Assembly: GCF_000613445.1 (NCBI RefSeq)
Contig: NZ_BAIZ01000006.1
Span: 43,701-107,700 of the forward strand
Length of the DNA stretch: 64,000 nt
Direction: 5' to 3'
Origin: Hoylesella shahii DSM 15611 = JCM 12083
GTDB lineage: Bacteria > Bacteroidota > Bacteroidia > Bacteroidales > Bacteroidaceae
Shown: piece by piece, positions 1 to 8,614 of the stretch
Layout of the letters: each line of letters opens with the position of its first letter
How positions within the stretch are numbered: position 1 is the first letter of the stretch
Made by a program: the position numbers and the translations under genes
Notes under the pieces: model-generated
The model's input: the letters and a program-made list of their open reading frames with translations, nothing else
Database searches by the model: none
Told to the model about the DNA's origin: nothing

Positions 1-2
1 AA

Positions 3-500
3 ACAGTTGTTACAATGTATGCGCACACTGGACATTTAAATTACTCTCAGACAATAGAACCAGCACATCTCAATTATTATAGTGCTGGGCATTACCTAAA
101 AGAGAAGTATGGTGAAAACTATCGTTGCATCGACATTGTCACTTATCAAGGTGCAACAATCGTAAGTGACAAGTATGGTGCTTATGCTGGTAGCAAGCTT
201 GCTGCCGTACCACAACGCAGCATTGAATACCAGTTGGGACAGCTGGGTGTAGACTCGGTTTACCTACCTATGAGTAAACTTCAATCTAGCGAAGCTTTGC
301 AAATGCGTATGGCAGGGAATGGAAGTATAAAGGTGCAATTCATCTATGGCTATCCTCAAGCAAGAGTAGATGGTGTGCTTTTTGTTCGCAATGTAGACCC
401 AGTGATAAAGAGTGAACGAATTATAAAAGAATGGCAAGAAGGAACCAAACGAATGTTTAAAGCTTACCAGGAGGCACTAGGCAAAATGAAAGCTATGTAA
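3..500 (+). CDS. Erythromycin-esterase-like protein, C-terminal part (gene runs off the left edge)
   Basis: The frame is open from the left edge of the window, so only about the last 165 residues are present and the true start lies outside. Near the left end the protein reads VVTMYAHTGHLNY, which resembles the hydrophobic-plus-HNGH stretch of erythromycin esterase family proteins. This is followed by an AGHYLKEKYG segment like the LR(E/K)xYG motif of that family. The family contains true macrolide esterases and many chromosomal members of unknown substrate, and the sequence does not show which this is. No transport or resistance neighbour is visible. The assignment rests on short motif resemblance in a partial protein and is tentative. 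Confidence 0.45.
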   Translation, partial: TVVTMYAHTGHLNYSQTIEPAHLNYYSAGHYLKEKYGENYRCIDIVTYQGATIVSDKYGAYAGSKLAAVPQRSIEYQLGQLGVDSVYLPMSKLQSSEALQMRMAGNGSIKVQFIYGYPQARVDGVLFVRNVDPVIKSERIIKEWQEGTKRMFKAYQEALGKMKAM

Positions 501-745
501 ATAACCACGATGCGGAGATTGCATGCTTAACAACACTCAATCCCGAAGACGTTAATACATAGGTAGGAAGCTTTAGGTCACATCCTGCAATTCATGCATG
601 TCACTCGTTATGCAACGATTGTAGGCACAAACACCCCTTGTGCAAGTTTCTTATTTTAGCATTGCGATTAGGTAAAACATTTCTGCATATAAAAGTTAAG
701 TTGAAATGTAAAAATGCCATTCATCAACATTTTTTTTGCATTTTG

Positions 746-777
746 TTTGGTGGTTCTCGAAAAAAGGCGTACCTTTG
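746..777 (+). promoter_or_regulatory. Bacteroidetes-type promoter for tRNA-Val
   Basis: TTTG at 746-749 and TACCTTTG at 770-777 are spaced by 20 bp and match the Bacteroidetes -33 TTTG / -7 TAnnTTTG consensus. The element lies just upstream of tRNA-Val. Nothing else gene-like is seen between 501 and 745. Confidence 0.75.
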
Positions 778-800
778 CATCGCTTTTAGAAACAAAGCAC

Positions 801-875
801 GGGCGTTTAGCTCAGCTGGTTTAGAGCATCTGCCTTACAAGCAGAGGGTCGGCGGTTCGAATCCGTCAACGCCCA
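801..875 (+). tRNA. tRNA-Val (anticodon TAC)
   Basis: A cloverleaf is readable: acceptor arm GGGCGTT pairs with AACGCCC, the D-arm holds TAGCTCAGCTGGTT, the anticodon loop CTTACAA carries TAC, and the T-arm is GGCGGTTCGAATCCGTC. The discriminator is A. CCA is not encoded (CCA would have to be added post-transcriptionally). A promoter lies upstream and a strong terminator directly downstream, so it appears to be a single-gene unit. Confidence 0.95.
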
Positions 876-886
876 CAACGCAAAAG

Positions 887-921
887 TCCCGCAATCTAAC
901 ATGGTTGCGGGATTTTTTTTT
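887..921 (+). terminator. Rho-independent terminator after tRNA-Val
   Basis: TCCCGCAA (887-894) pairs with TTGCGGGA (905-912), followed by a run of nine T residues. It separates tRNA-Val from trpS. Confidence 0.9.
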
Positions 922-990
922 AGCAACGAACATCGTTGTTGCATGCATGTATATAACAAAAGATAGCTAACAGCATAAACAAACATCAAA

Positions 991-1974
991 ATGGAAAAAG
1001 TAGTAAGCGGAATTAGGCCCACTGGAAATCTTCACTTGGGCAACTATTTCGGAGCGGTAAAGAGTTTCGTGAAGATGCAAGACGAGTACGAAAGCCTGTT
1101 CTTCATTGCCGATTGGCACTCGCTTACCACCAGTCCGAAACCCGAAGACATTCAACGTAGTGCTCGTGTAATCCTTGCTGAGTATCTTGCCTGTGGCATC
1201 GACCCACAAAAAGCCAAGATATATGTACAGAGCGACGTGAAAGAGACGCTCGAATTGTACCTCTTCTTTAATATGAATATGTATCTGGGCGAACTGGAAC
1301 GCGTCACCACCTTTAAGGATAAGGCACGACAACAGCCCGATAATGTTAACGCCGGACTGCTTACTTACCCCACTTTGATGGCTGCCGACATTCTGCAACA
1401 TCGTGCGCACAAAGTGCCTGTGGGCAAAGACCAAGAGCAAAACATGGAGATGGCCCGCAAATGTGCGCGACGCTTTAATCATATCTATGGTGTTGACCTT
1501 TTCCCCGAACCTCAAAACTTCTACTTTAACACGCAAGCCGTGAAGGTTCCTGGACTGGATGGCAGCGGAAAAATGGGGAAGAGTGATGGCAATTGCATCT
1601 ATCTTTACGAAGAAGATGCGGCTATACGTAAAAAGGTAATGAAGGCTGTGACCGACTCTGGACCCGAAGCTCCCAATAGCGTGAAGCCCGATGTTATTGA
1701 AAATCTCTTTACTTTCTTGCGTATCTGCTCGGACGAGGAAACGTATAACTACTTCGACGAGAAATGGAACGATTGCTCTATACGTTATGGCGACTTGAAA
1801 AAGCAGATTGCTGAAGACATTATCAAAACCGTAACGCCCATTCGCGAGCGCATTATGGAATATCGTTCTAACACCCAACTGCTCGATCGCATCGCTCAAG
1901 AGGGTGCCGAAGTGGCGCGCGCTAGCGCCAGTGCCACGCTTAAAGAGGTGCGTAAGATTATCGGGTTCCGTTAA
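991..1974 (+). CDS. trpS: Tryptophan--tRNA ligase
   Basis: A cytoplasmic class Ic aminoacyl-tRNA synthetase that charges tRNA-Trp with L-tryptophan using ATP. The 327-residue length is normal for bacterial TrpRS. The N-terminus reads SGIRPTGNLHLGNYFGA, containing the HIGH-equivalent signature. The KMSKS-equivalent loop is GKMGKSDGN near residue 196. DQEQNMEMAR around residue 147 matches the conserved DQxxHxExxR region with N replacing H. The gene appears monocistronic: a terminator precedes it and a large inverted repeat follows. No frame damage is seen. Confidence 0.96.
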   Translation: MEKVVSGIRPTGNLHLGNYFGAVKSFVKMQDEYESLFFIADWHSLTTSPKPEDIQRSARVILAEYLACGIDPQKAKIYVQSDVKETLELYLFFNMNMYLGELERVTTFKDKARQQPDNVNAGLLTYPTLMAADILQHRAHKVPVGKDQEQNMEMARKCARRFNHIYGVDLFPEPQNFYFNTQAVKVPGLDGSGKMGKSDGNCIYLYEEDAAIRKKVMKAVTDSGPEAPNSVKPDVIENLFTFLRICSDEETYNYFDEKWNDCSIRYGDLKKQIAEDIIKTVTPIRERIMEYRSNTQLLDRIAQEGAEVARASASATLKEVRKIIGFR

Positions 1975-2053
1975 AAATACGCGTCCTTTGCGGTACTTTT
2001 ACGCTGCTAAAACCCATACTATGCGCCACAGAACTTAACTTCGCGCGCAATTA

Positions 2054-2123
2054 ACAAGCCTGCCCTGCCTGCCAATGCATAAGCCCTTCGTGGTGCTATA
2101 CTTGCTGTGCGGGGCAGGCTTGT
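2054..2123 (+). terminator. Long inverted repeat after trpS, probable terminator
   Basis: ACAAGCCTGCCCTGC (2054-2068) pairs over 15 positions, with one G-T wobble, with GCGGGGCAGGCTTGT (2109-2123). The loop is about 40 nt. There is only a weak T-rich tail (TGTTGTGTG), so efficient termination is not assured. Confidence 0.5.
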
Positions 2124-2307
2124 TGTGTGTTGGCATGGGGTGGGGCGTGTGTGGCACTGCAATAGCCCACAAAGGCATTGTGCCATCAATAAGTTTTGGT
2201 CATATTGACAATGTTATGCAATCATAGCAGATTGTGGTATGTCGAGGCTAGGGCGCAAAAGTGCATTGATTTAGGGGTGAGTTTTAATCCCAATCGGTTA
2301 TTATACC

Positions 2308-2445
2308 ACAATGTTTCCAGAATTCTTGTTTTAGTGTTGTTTCCTAACATCTTTTATTTTCATGTCGGCATCTTGCCTGTCTTTCTAAATTGACGTAGCC
2401 CGCTACGCCTGCATAACAAAAACAGGCAATCTGCTCGACAATAAA
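2308..2445 (+). repeat. Dispersed 138-bp structured element, copy 1
   Basis: Aligns without gaps to 35694-35831, with about 18 mismatches by eye over 138 positions. The 3' half folds into nested stems: outer TGTCG/CGACA, middle TTGCCTGT/ACAGGCAA, inner CGTAGC/GCTACG with a two-base loop. One middle-stem pair is T-A here and A-T in copy 2, which is a compensatory change. Parts could be read as a short protein in copy 2, but copy 1 has stops in that frame, so I regard it as non-coding. Confidence 0.75.
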
Positions 2446-2829
2446 ACAATATCTGTTTAGTCTCTAATGACCGCAATTGGGCTTAATCGTGCTTTTTCTT
2501 TATTTGTTAATTGCGTTTAAAATACTTTACAAAACACGTGCTGCAGGCAAACGCATTTTAGCGAAAACAGCGACTCAAAGTAGGCAAAAAGTTGCTGTTT
2601 TTGCCTTATCCAATTTTATTTTTCGTCTATTTTTTGGCATTTCACAAGCGTTTTGTACCTTTTTGGTTTTCTAGAAGACGAAAACTCCGCATTTTTTCTC
2701 TCTCCAAAAACAGCTTTTAGTGGCTTAAAACACACGTTTAATGGTTTATTTCACCAAGAAAACATGCTTTTTTCAACATTCTAAAATTGTAAATTCATAC
2801 AAGAGGTATGCAAGATGATGCATTTGACG

Positions 2830-2961
2830 CTGCGTTTAGCAGCAAATAACCTCGCGTTTTGCACCATTTAGCCTTGCGTTTTGCAGCAAATAGCCCTGCG
2901 TTTAGCAGCAAATAGCCGTGCGTTTAGCACCATTTAGCCTCGCATTTAGCAGCAAATAGCA
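2830..2961 (+). repeat. Array of six 22-bp tandem repeats (locus 1)
   Basis: Six contiguous 22-bp units begin at 2830, 2852, 2874, 2896, 2918 and 2940. The consensus is close to NTGCGTTTAGCAGCAAATAG followed by CC. Variation is concentrated at the first two bases, at T/A in GTTT(T/A)GC and in AGCAAA versus ACCATT. There is no spacer between units, so this is not a CRISPR array. The same family recurs at 35305-35414 and, inverted, at 54904-55035. Confidence 0.9.
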
Positions 2962-3220
2962 CGATATAGCGTGCAAAACACATTTTTATGCGTTGTAAAA
3001 GCAAAAAGTGCAGGTTGTACACACATCGCTTTTACATCCAAAATAACCCTCGCGAGAATTGAAAATTTGGAGCAAGGCGAACAGCTGGTGACTTTCAAGC
3101 CCTGTTTTTGTGTTAAATTTCATACACAAAACTTTACATTAATAAGACTTGTGTGGTGCACCTATAGAATATGTTATCTATAAAATAATACAAAACACAT
3201 GGCGAAACAGAAAAAATCAT

Positions 3221-3228
3221 TAACTTTG
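3221..3228 (+). promoter_or_regulatory. Candidate -7 element upstream of the ECF sigma gene
   Basis: TAACTTTG matches TAnnTTTG and lies about 140 bp before the sigma factor start. A clear -33 TTTG at normal spacing was not seen, so this is only a candidate. Confidence 0.4.
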
Positions 3229-3370
3229 CTGATATTGATGGTATGGCTAAAAAGATGCGTCAATAAACGCACTTTTCGAAAAACGAAAAGAACGTTTTCG
3301 GTAAGCAGAACGTAATCTTTAAAAGTTGTGCCACACGTTAAACAATCTATAGTTAAACAGCCTTATTAAT

Positions 3371-3958
3371 ATGTTAGACAGTGACACAACGCCTAGCCTA
3401 AGGGGTGTCGATCTTGCCGCTTTCGAACAATTATACAGAACCCATTACGAAGTTTTGTGCAAGTTAGCAGCAACAATAACCCACAGTCATCAATTGGCTG
3501 AGGAAATTGTCGACGACCTTTTTTTCTACCTTTGGCATCATCGCAGTGAACTAGAAGTAGACTCGTTGCAGGCTTATCTCTTTCGTGCCGTGCGCAACAA
3601 CAGCGAGAAGGTGTGTCGCTCGCGAGCCTTTCGGCATGGAAGGCTAACCCTAAGTCTTGATAATGAATTGCTCCGCGTACACGATAACCTGTCGGATGCC
3701 GAACATCCCCTAGGGTGGCTCATCGAAGAAGAAATGCAAAACCATGCCCAAGAGGTAGTAAACCAGTTGCCCCACGAGTGCCGACAGGTGTTCGAACTAA
3801 GTCGTTATCATGGCAAAAAGCATGCAGAGATAGCCCAAGAGCTGGGTATATCGGTCAACACCGTGAAATATCACATTAAAAATGCCCTCAAAATACTCTC
3901 TTCTAGTCTGTCTACTGGCACAGCTTGCACGCTGATGCTGATGGCGCAAAGTTGGTAG
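3371..3958 (+). CDS. FecI-like ECF RNA polymerase sigma factor
   Basis: A 195-residue sigma-70 family protein of the ECF/FecI type common in Bacteroidetes. Region 2 spans roughly residues 15-80 (FEQLYRTHYEVLCKLAATI, then EEIVDDLFFYLWHHR). Region 4 spans about 120-185, with the helix-turn-helix EIAQELGISVNTVKYHIKNA. It is followed on the same strand by a FecR anti-sigma factor and a SusC with an STN signalling domain, which is the classic trans-envelope switch. In that scheme SusC occupancy is sensed by FecR, which releases the sigma factor to transcribe the uptake genes. The start gives a normal-length protein. The substrate is not shown by the sequence. Confidence 0.92.
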   Translation: MLDSDTTPSLRGVDLAAFEQLYRTHYEVLCKLAATITHSHQLAEEIVDDLFFYLWHHRSELEVDSLQAYLFRAVRNNSEKVCRSRAFRHGRLTLSLDNELLRVHDNLSDAEHPLGWLIEEEMQNHAQEVVNQLPHECRQVFELSRYHGKKHAEIAQELGISVNTVKYHIKNALKILSSSLSTGTACTLMLMAQSW

Positions 3959-4175
3959 CGGTTCGCCACAGGTGGCTTTTGCAGAGCACTGCGTCACTAC
4001 ACACGTGGTTGCCTTCTGCAATATATATGGTGCAGGGCTGGGCAAAGCACACCGCTAGCCCAAACGTTGCAATTAATAAAAAAACTTAAAACCGAGTGCG
4101 ATTGCACATATTTCTCGCTTTTTCACTACCCCAACAACCATTAAAAATACTCTTTCCTTATAGAGCGAACAGCGT

Positions 4176-5180
4176 ATGAAAGCCTACAATCAACATATCA
4201 AGAACCTAATTAGCCGCTATGTGCAGGGCGAAATAGACGCCAGCCAACTGCGCGAGCTGAACGATTTTATCGAGCAAAACGATGAAAATCGGCAGTATGT
4301 GCTAAGTATGCGCGAGATGGTTTTCTACGACGAATGCACCAAACCCCATCACAGCTTCGATGTGGAGCAAGCCTTGCAGCGATTTCATGCCCATGTGCGC
4401 CAGGTGGCAAAGCAAAAAAAGCAGGCCCAACGCCAACGAATAAGGCGACAGGCAAAGGTGGCCGCGATGGTGTTAGTGATGTTTTTGCCCGTGGTGGCCT
4501 ATTTCGCAGGTTGGCACAATGCCACCAAACGCTTTGCCATGATAGCCACCACAGCCCCCAACGGGTCGCAAGTAACCACCATTTTGCCCGATGGCAGTGA
4601 GGTGAAACTCAATTCGGGTTCAACCATTAGCTACTCGCAAGGCTTCGGTATATCCCAGCGCGAGATACATTTACAAGGCGAGGGCTTTTTCAATGTAAAG
4701 CACAACGAGCGTTTGCCCATGATGGTGATAACCAAAGATGTGGTGTTGCACGACCAGGGCACGGCCTTCAAGGTGAGCAATTATAAAGAAGACCGCCGCG
4801 TGATGGTTAGCCTTTACGAAGGAAGACTGAGCGTAGACAATCTTATATCGCAACGCAAAGCCTTGGCTTTGAACCCCGGACAGCGCATGGTGGTGGACAA
4901 AAACACGGGTAAACTACAGCGCGAGAACATCAAGGAAACCAAAGAAGAAGGAGCCAGCATGAACACCTTGTACTTTGATAACTTGCCACTAGAAGAGATA
5001 GCGCCCGTGCTTGCCCGCAGCTTTGATGTGCTGATAGACGTGGCCAAGAGCGTGCGCAACAAACGATTTTACCTAATATTCAACAAGCAAATAAGCAACA
5101 TCGACCAGATATTACAAATAATGGCCCAAACAGGCCAAATCAAATACAATATGGCCAACGGGCGTTACCGCCTCTATTAG
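4176..5180 (+). CDS. FecR-family anti-sigma factor
   Basis: A 334-residue inner-membrane regulator. The N-terminal cytoplasmic part (about 1-90) would bind the sigma factor. A hydrophobic segment at about residues 92-112 (VAAMVLVMFLPVVAYFAGW) is the single membrane span. The periplasmic FecR domain follows (TAPNGSQVTTILPDGSEVKL and ALNPGQRMVVDKNTGKLQ). The C-terminal LEEIAPVLARSFDVLIDVAK region, with a GQIKYNMANGRYRLY end, resembles the DUF4974 domain that terminates Bacteroidetes FecR proteins. It lies 217 bp after the sigma gene and 68 bp before the STN-bearing SusC, as expected for a signalling trio. Confidence 0.93.
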   Translation: MKAYNQHIKNLISRYVQGEIDASQLRELNDFIEQNDENRQYVLSMREMVFYDECTKPHHSFDVEQALQRFHAHVRQVAKQKKQAQRQRIRRQAKVAAMVLVMFLPVVAYFAGWHNATKRFAMIATTAPNGSQVTTILPDGSEVKLNSGSTISYSQGFGISQREIHLQGEGFFNVKHNERLPMMVITKDVVLHDQGTAFKVSNYKEDRRVMVSLYEGRLSVDNLISQRKALALNPGQRMVVDKNTGKLQRENIKETKEEGASMNTLYFDNLPLEEIAPVLARSFDVLIDVAKSVRNKRFYLIFNKQISNIDQILQIMAQTGQIKYNMANGRYRLY

Positions 5181-5248
5181 CAAAGCCCCAGGCCACATTA
5201 CCTAATGCTTATCAATCTCTAAACAATTTCTAACTAATTCATTTCGAC

Positions 5249-8200
5249 ATGAGACCATTGACAAAAAAGTTTCTGCTCGCAACCTTCCTAGCGCTTTCAA
5301 TGGAGGTTACGGTACAGGCGAGCACGGTAACGATGACGCTGAGGAACGTCACTGTGAAGCAAGCCATCGTTGACTTGCAAAAAAACACAGGCTACTCGGT
5401 TGTGATTTATGCCAAAGACGTGGACATGAACCGCCGGGTTAGCGTTGATGCACGCAACGAAAAGGTGGCTAATGTGGTGGGACAAATTCTTGCAGGACAA
5501 GATGTGGACTACGAAGTAAATGGCAAAACCATCGTGGTGAGCCAACACAAAAGCGAACCCAAGGAAACCGCACGCACGCAAAAAGCAAACGACAAGAAAC
5601 AAAAAATGCAAGGAAATGTGGTGGACGAGATGGGACAACCCATCACGGGCGCATCGGTTGTGGACAAAGCAACCAACACCGGAACGGTAACCGACCTGGA
5701 TGGTAACTTCTCTGTCGACCTTGTGCCTGGTACCGAACTCACCATTAGCTATGTGGGCTATAACGACTTTAAGCTGAAGGCCACGGCAAACATGAACGTG
5801 CAACTCAAACCCAACACCCAATTGCTGAGCGATGTGGTTGTGGTGGGCTACGGTAGTCAGAAGAAAGTAGACGTTACTGGCTCTATCGCCTCGGTAACGG
5901 GTAAAGACATTGCGCGTTCGCCAATGGCCAACCTCACCAACTCTATCGGTGGAAAGCTAGCAGGCTTGCGCGTGGTTCAGCGTTCGGGCGAACCTGGCAA
6001 CGATGCAAGTAATATTGACATTCGCGGATATGGCAAAGCGCTGGTGATTGTCGATGGTATGCCTGGCAGTTTAGGCCAGATAGACCCCAATGAAATAGAA
6101 AGCGTAACCATCCTAAAAGACGCATCGGCAGCAGTGTATGGTATTCGGGCCGCCAATGGTGTGATATTGGTTACCACTAAGCGCGGAGGAACGCAAGCAA
6201 CCAAGATTGAGCTGAACTCAACCTTTAGTTGGCAACGCCCAACCATCTATCCCGAACTGTGTAACGCTGCACAATTTGTGGAACTAACCGATGAAGACCT
6301 GGTTAACCGTGGCAAACAACCCACTTACGGACGCGAAAACCTTGAAAAATGGCGCGCTGGTGGCGAGGGCTACGAAAGCACCGACTGGTATGATGAGGTG
6401 GTAAGACCATGGGCTCCGCAACAACAATACAACCTTAACGTGCGCGGTGGAACAGAGAAAGCAAGCTATTTTGCATCGCTGGGCTATCTCAACGAGGGTG
6501 GTATGTGGCGCACAAACAGTTCTAACTTCCAGCGTTTCAACTTCCGTTCTAACATGGATGTGAAGATTACCGACGCCCTTTCGGCATCGTTGTCGCTCTC
6601 GGGACAAAAAGAACAGCGCCACTCTTCGCCATGGAATCCCTTCTATATCATGGCATCTATACAACAAACATTCCCCACATCGCATCCCTATGCCAACAAC
6701 AACCACGACTATTACGCCGTAACCAATATTTCGGCGCGTAACGTGAAGGCGGTTACCGACCCCAGCGTGATGGGTTTTGACAAGGTGCAGAACAAGCGTT
6801 TTGAGGGTACAGCATCGCTAAACTATGCTTTCCAAAACATTAAAGGGCTGTCGATGAAGGGATTGTTCTACTATCGTAATGAAGACAACTTTAGGGATTT
6901 GTTCCAAAAGAAATATCATTACTATGCTTACGATAAAGCAGCCGACCAATATAATGTGGTGTACACGGGCTTTAACCCCTCAAATCTAAAGCGCGCAGTG
7001 TGGAACCTTGAAACCTATATGATGCAAGCTTCAATCAACTACGAGAGGACATTTGGTAACTTGCACCATGTAAAAGGTTTGTTGCTCTCTGAAACAACCA
7101 AGGAGAACTACCGCGAACTAGATGGCTTCCGCGAATTTGCTATCGATGCCATTCCCGAACTAGACAATGGTAATGATAAGAATAAAACCAACGGTGGCAA
7201 TAGTTGGCAAGAAGGTCGTATAGGCTATGTGGGTCGTGTTGACTACGACTATGCTGGTCGTTATCTTGTTGAATTTAGCTTCCGTTACGATGGCTCATCC
7301 AAGTTTGCTAAAGAAAAACGCTGGGGCTTCTTCCCCTCGGTGTCGGCAGGATGGCGCATTAGCGAAGAGGCATTCATGAAAAAGTATAGCAACGTGCTGG
7401 ATAACCTGAAGCTTCGTGCATCATGGGGACGCCTTGGCGACGATGAGGCGGTTGAAGGTTTCCAATATCTAGAGGGTTACACCTATCCTTATAGCTCGTA
7501 CATCCTTGGGTCGGAGGTTATCCGCACGGTTGTGCCAAAGGGTCTAGCCAATAGAAACATCACCTGGTACACATCGGATATCTACAACTTTGGATTAGAT
7601 TTCGACTTGTGGCATGGTAAACTTTCGGGTACGGTAGAATTGTTCTATCGCCATCGCGATGGCTTGTTGGCCACCCGTGCCGAGTCGTTGCCCTCAACGT
7701 TTGGTGCTAAACTGCCACAAGAAAACCTCAACTCTGATAGCAATAGAGGATTTGAAGTGCAGCTGTCGCACCATAATAAAATTGGCGAACTAAGCTACGA
7801 TGTATCGGGTAACGTGTCGTATACGCGTGCCATGTACAACCATGTGGAGCGCAATGCATCGCTAAACGACAACGATAATTGGAGAAACAACACCAACAAT
7901 CGTTATAAAAATATCTGGTGGGGATATAAATATATCGGACAATTCCAATCGGAGGCCGAGATAGCTTCGTCGCCCGTGCAAGACGGTAACGGTAACTTAA
8001 CCCTCGTGCCAGGTGACCTTAAGTACGAAGACTTTAACAACGACGGTGTGATTGATGGTAACGACGTGCAGCTAATAGGACGTGGCACAACGCCCGAAAT
8101 AATGTATGGACTAACACTTTCGGGCCAATGGAAAGGCTTCGACCTAACCGTGTTCTTCCAGGGAGCAGCCAATTTCAATGCATTGCTAACCAATGATATG

Positions 8201-8587
8201 GCACATCCCTTGTATAACGGCTCGAACACCCCCACAGCCTTCCTCGACCGTTGGCATCATGAAGACCTCTACGACACGTCTTCGCCATGGATTCCGGGCA
8301 AATATCCCTCAACATACGCTAGCGGAAAACAAAACAACCGTTATGTATCGTCGTTTTGGTTGCAAAACGCTAGCTACCTTCGTTTGAAAGAATTGCAATT
8401 GGGTTATACCCTTCCAAAGAGCCTGATACAGCACATCGGACTAGAGAATGTTCGCGTTTTCGTTTCCGGTTTCAACCTTTTCACCTTCACAGGTATGGAT
8501 TTGCTCGACCCCGAGGCTGCTGGTGGCCCTGGCAGATACTATCCACAACAGAAGGTTATCTCGCTTGGATTTAATGTTAAGTTATAA
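5249..8587 (+). CDS. SusC/RagA-family TonB-dependent outer-membrane transporter with STN domain
   Basis: A 1112-residue outer-membrane transporter that pairs with the SusD downstream to import an oligomeric nutrient using TonB energy. Visible domains in order: signal peptide (1-24, ending VQA), STN domain (about 27-98), carboxypeptidase-regulatory-like domain (about 118-190), TonB-box-like segment DVVVVGYGSQKK (about 195-206), plug domain (about 207-310, with NIDIRGYGKALVIVDGMPG and AAVYGIRAANGVILVTTKRG), and beta-barrel to the C-terminus. The STN domain marks it as a signal-transducing member working with the adjacent FecR and sigma factor. The reading frame is intact. The ligand cannot be inferred because no carbohydrase or protease is in this operon. 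Confidence 0.96.
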   Translation: MRPLTKKFLLATFLALSMEVTVQASTVTMTLRNVTVKQAIVDLQKNTGYSVVIYAKDVDMNRRVSVDARNEKVANVVGQILAGQDVDYEVNGKTIVVSQHKSEPKETARTQKANDKKQKMQGNVVDEMGQPITGASVVDKATNTGTVTDLDGNFSVDLVPGTELTISYVGYNDFKLKATANMNVQLKPNTQLLSDVVVVGYGSQKKVDVTGSIASVTGKDIARSPMANLTNSIGGKLAGLRVVQRSGEPGNDASNIDIRGYGKALVIVDGMPGSLGQIDPNEIESVTILKDASAAVYGIRAANGVILVTTKRGGTQATKIELNSTFSWQRPTIYPELCNAAQFVELTDEDLVNRGKQPTYGRENLEKWRAGGEGYESTDWYDEVVRPWAPQQQYNLNVRGGTEKASYFASLGYLNEGGMWRTNSSNFQRFNFRSNMDVKITDALSASLSLSGQKEQRHSSPWNPFYIMASIQQTFPTSHPYANNNHDYYAVTNISARNVKAVTDPSVMGFDKVQNKRFEGTASLNYAFQNIKGLSMKGLFYYRNEDNFRDLFQKKYHYYAYDKAADQYNVVYTGFNPSNLKRAVWNLETYMMQASINYERTFGNLHHVKGLLLSETTKENYRELDGFREFAIDAIPELDNGNDKNKTNGGNSWQEGRIGYVGRVDYDYAGRYLVEFSFRYDGSSKFAKEKRWGFFPSVSAGWRISEEAFMKKYSNVLDNLKLRASWGRLGDDEAVEGFQYLEGYTYPYSSYILGSEVIRTVVPKGLANRNITWYTSDIYNFGLDFDLWHGKLSGTVELFYRHRDGLLATRAESLPSTFGAKLPQENLNSDSNRGFEVQLSHHNKIGELSYDVSGNVSYTRAMYNHVERNASLNDNDNWRNNTNNRYKNIWWGYKYIGQFQSEAEIASSPVQDGNGNLTLVPGDLKYEDFNNDGVIDGNDVQLIGRGTTPEIMYGLTLSGQWKGFDLTVFFQGAANFNALLTNDMAHPLYNGSNTPTAFLDRWHHEDLYDTSSPWIPGKYPSTYASGKQNNRYVSSFWLQNASYLRLKELQLGYTLPKSLIQHIGLENVRVFVSGFNLFTFTGMDLLDPEAAGGPGRYYPQQKVISLGFNVKL

Positions 8588-8614
8588 TCTCAAACCTCAT
8601 TAAATAGCTTAAAA

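Larger units (their letters stand above)
1975..3370. other. 1.4-kb intergenic region rich in repeats, no gene seen
   Basis: The open frames here are short and overlap repeats, and I support none of them. The region holds the trpS inverted repeat, a 138-bp structured dispersed element (2308-2445), an array of six 22-bp repeats (2830-2961) and a probable promoter for the downstream sigma factor gene. The sequence between 2450 and 2820 is AT-rich with no recognisable coding content. Confidence 0.6.

Noticed and set aside
638..970. A 110-residue plus-strand frame
   Set aside because: It runs through the tRNA-Val gene and its terminator.
967..1899. A 310-residue minus-strand frame opposite trpS
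   Set aside because: It mirrors the trpS gene on the complementary strand and has no independent coding signature or upstream signals.
2830..2961. A CRISPR array at the 22-bp repeats
   Set aside because: The units abut with no unique spacers, vary in sequence, and no cas gene is present.
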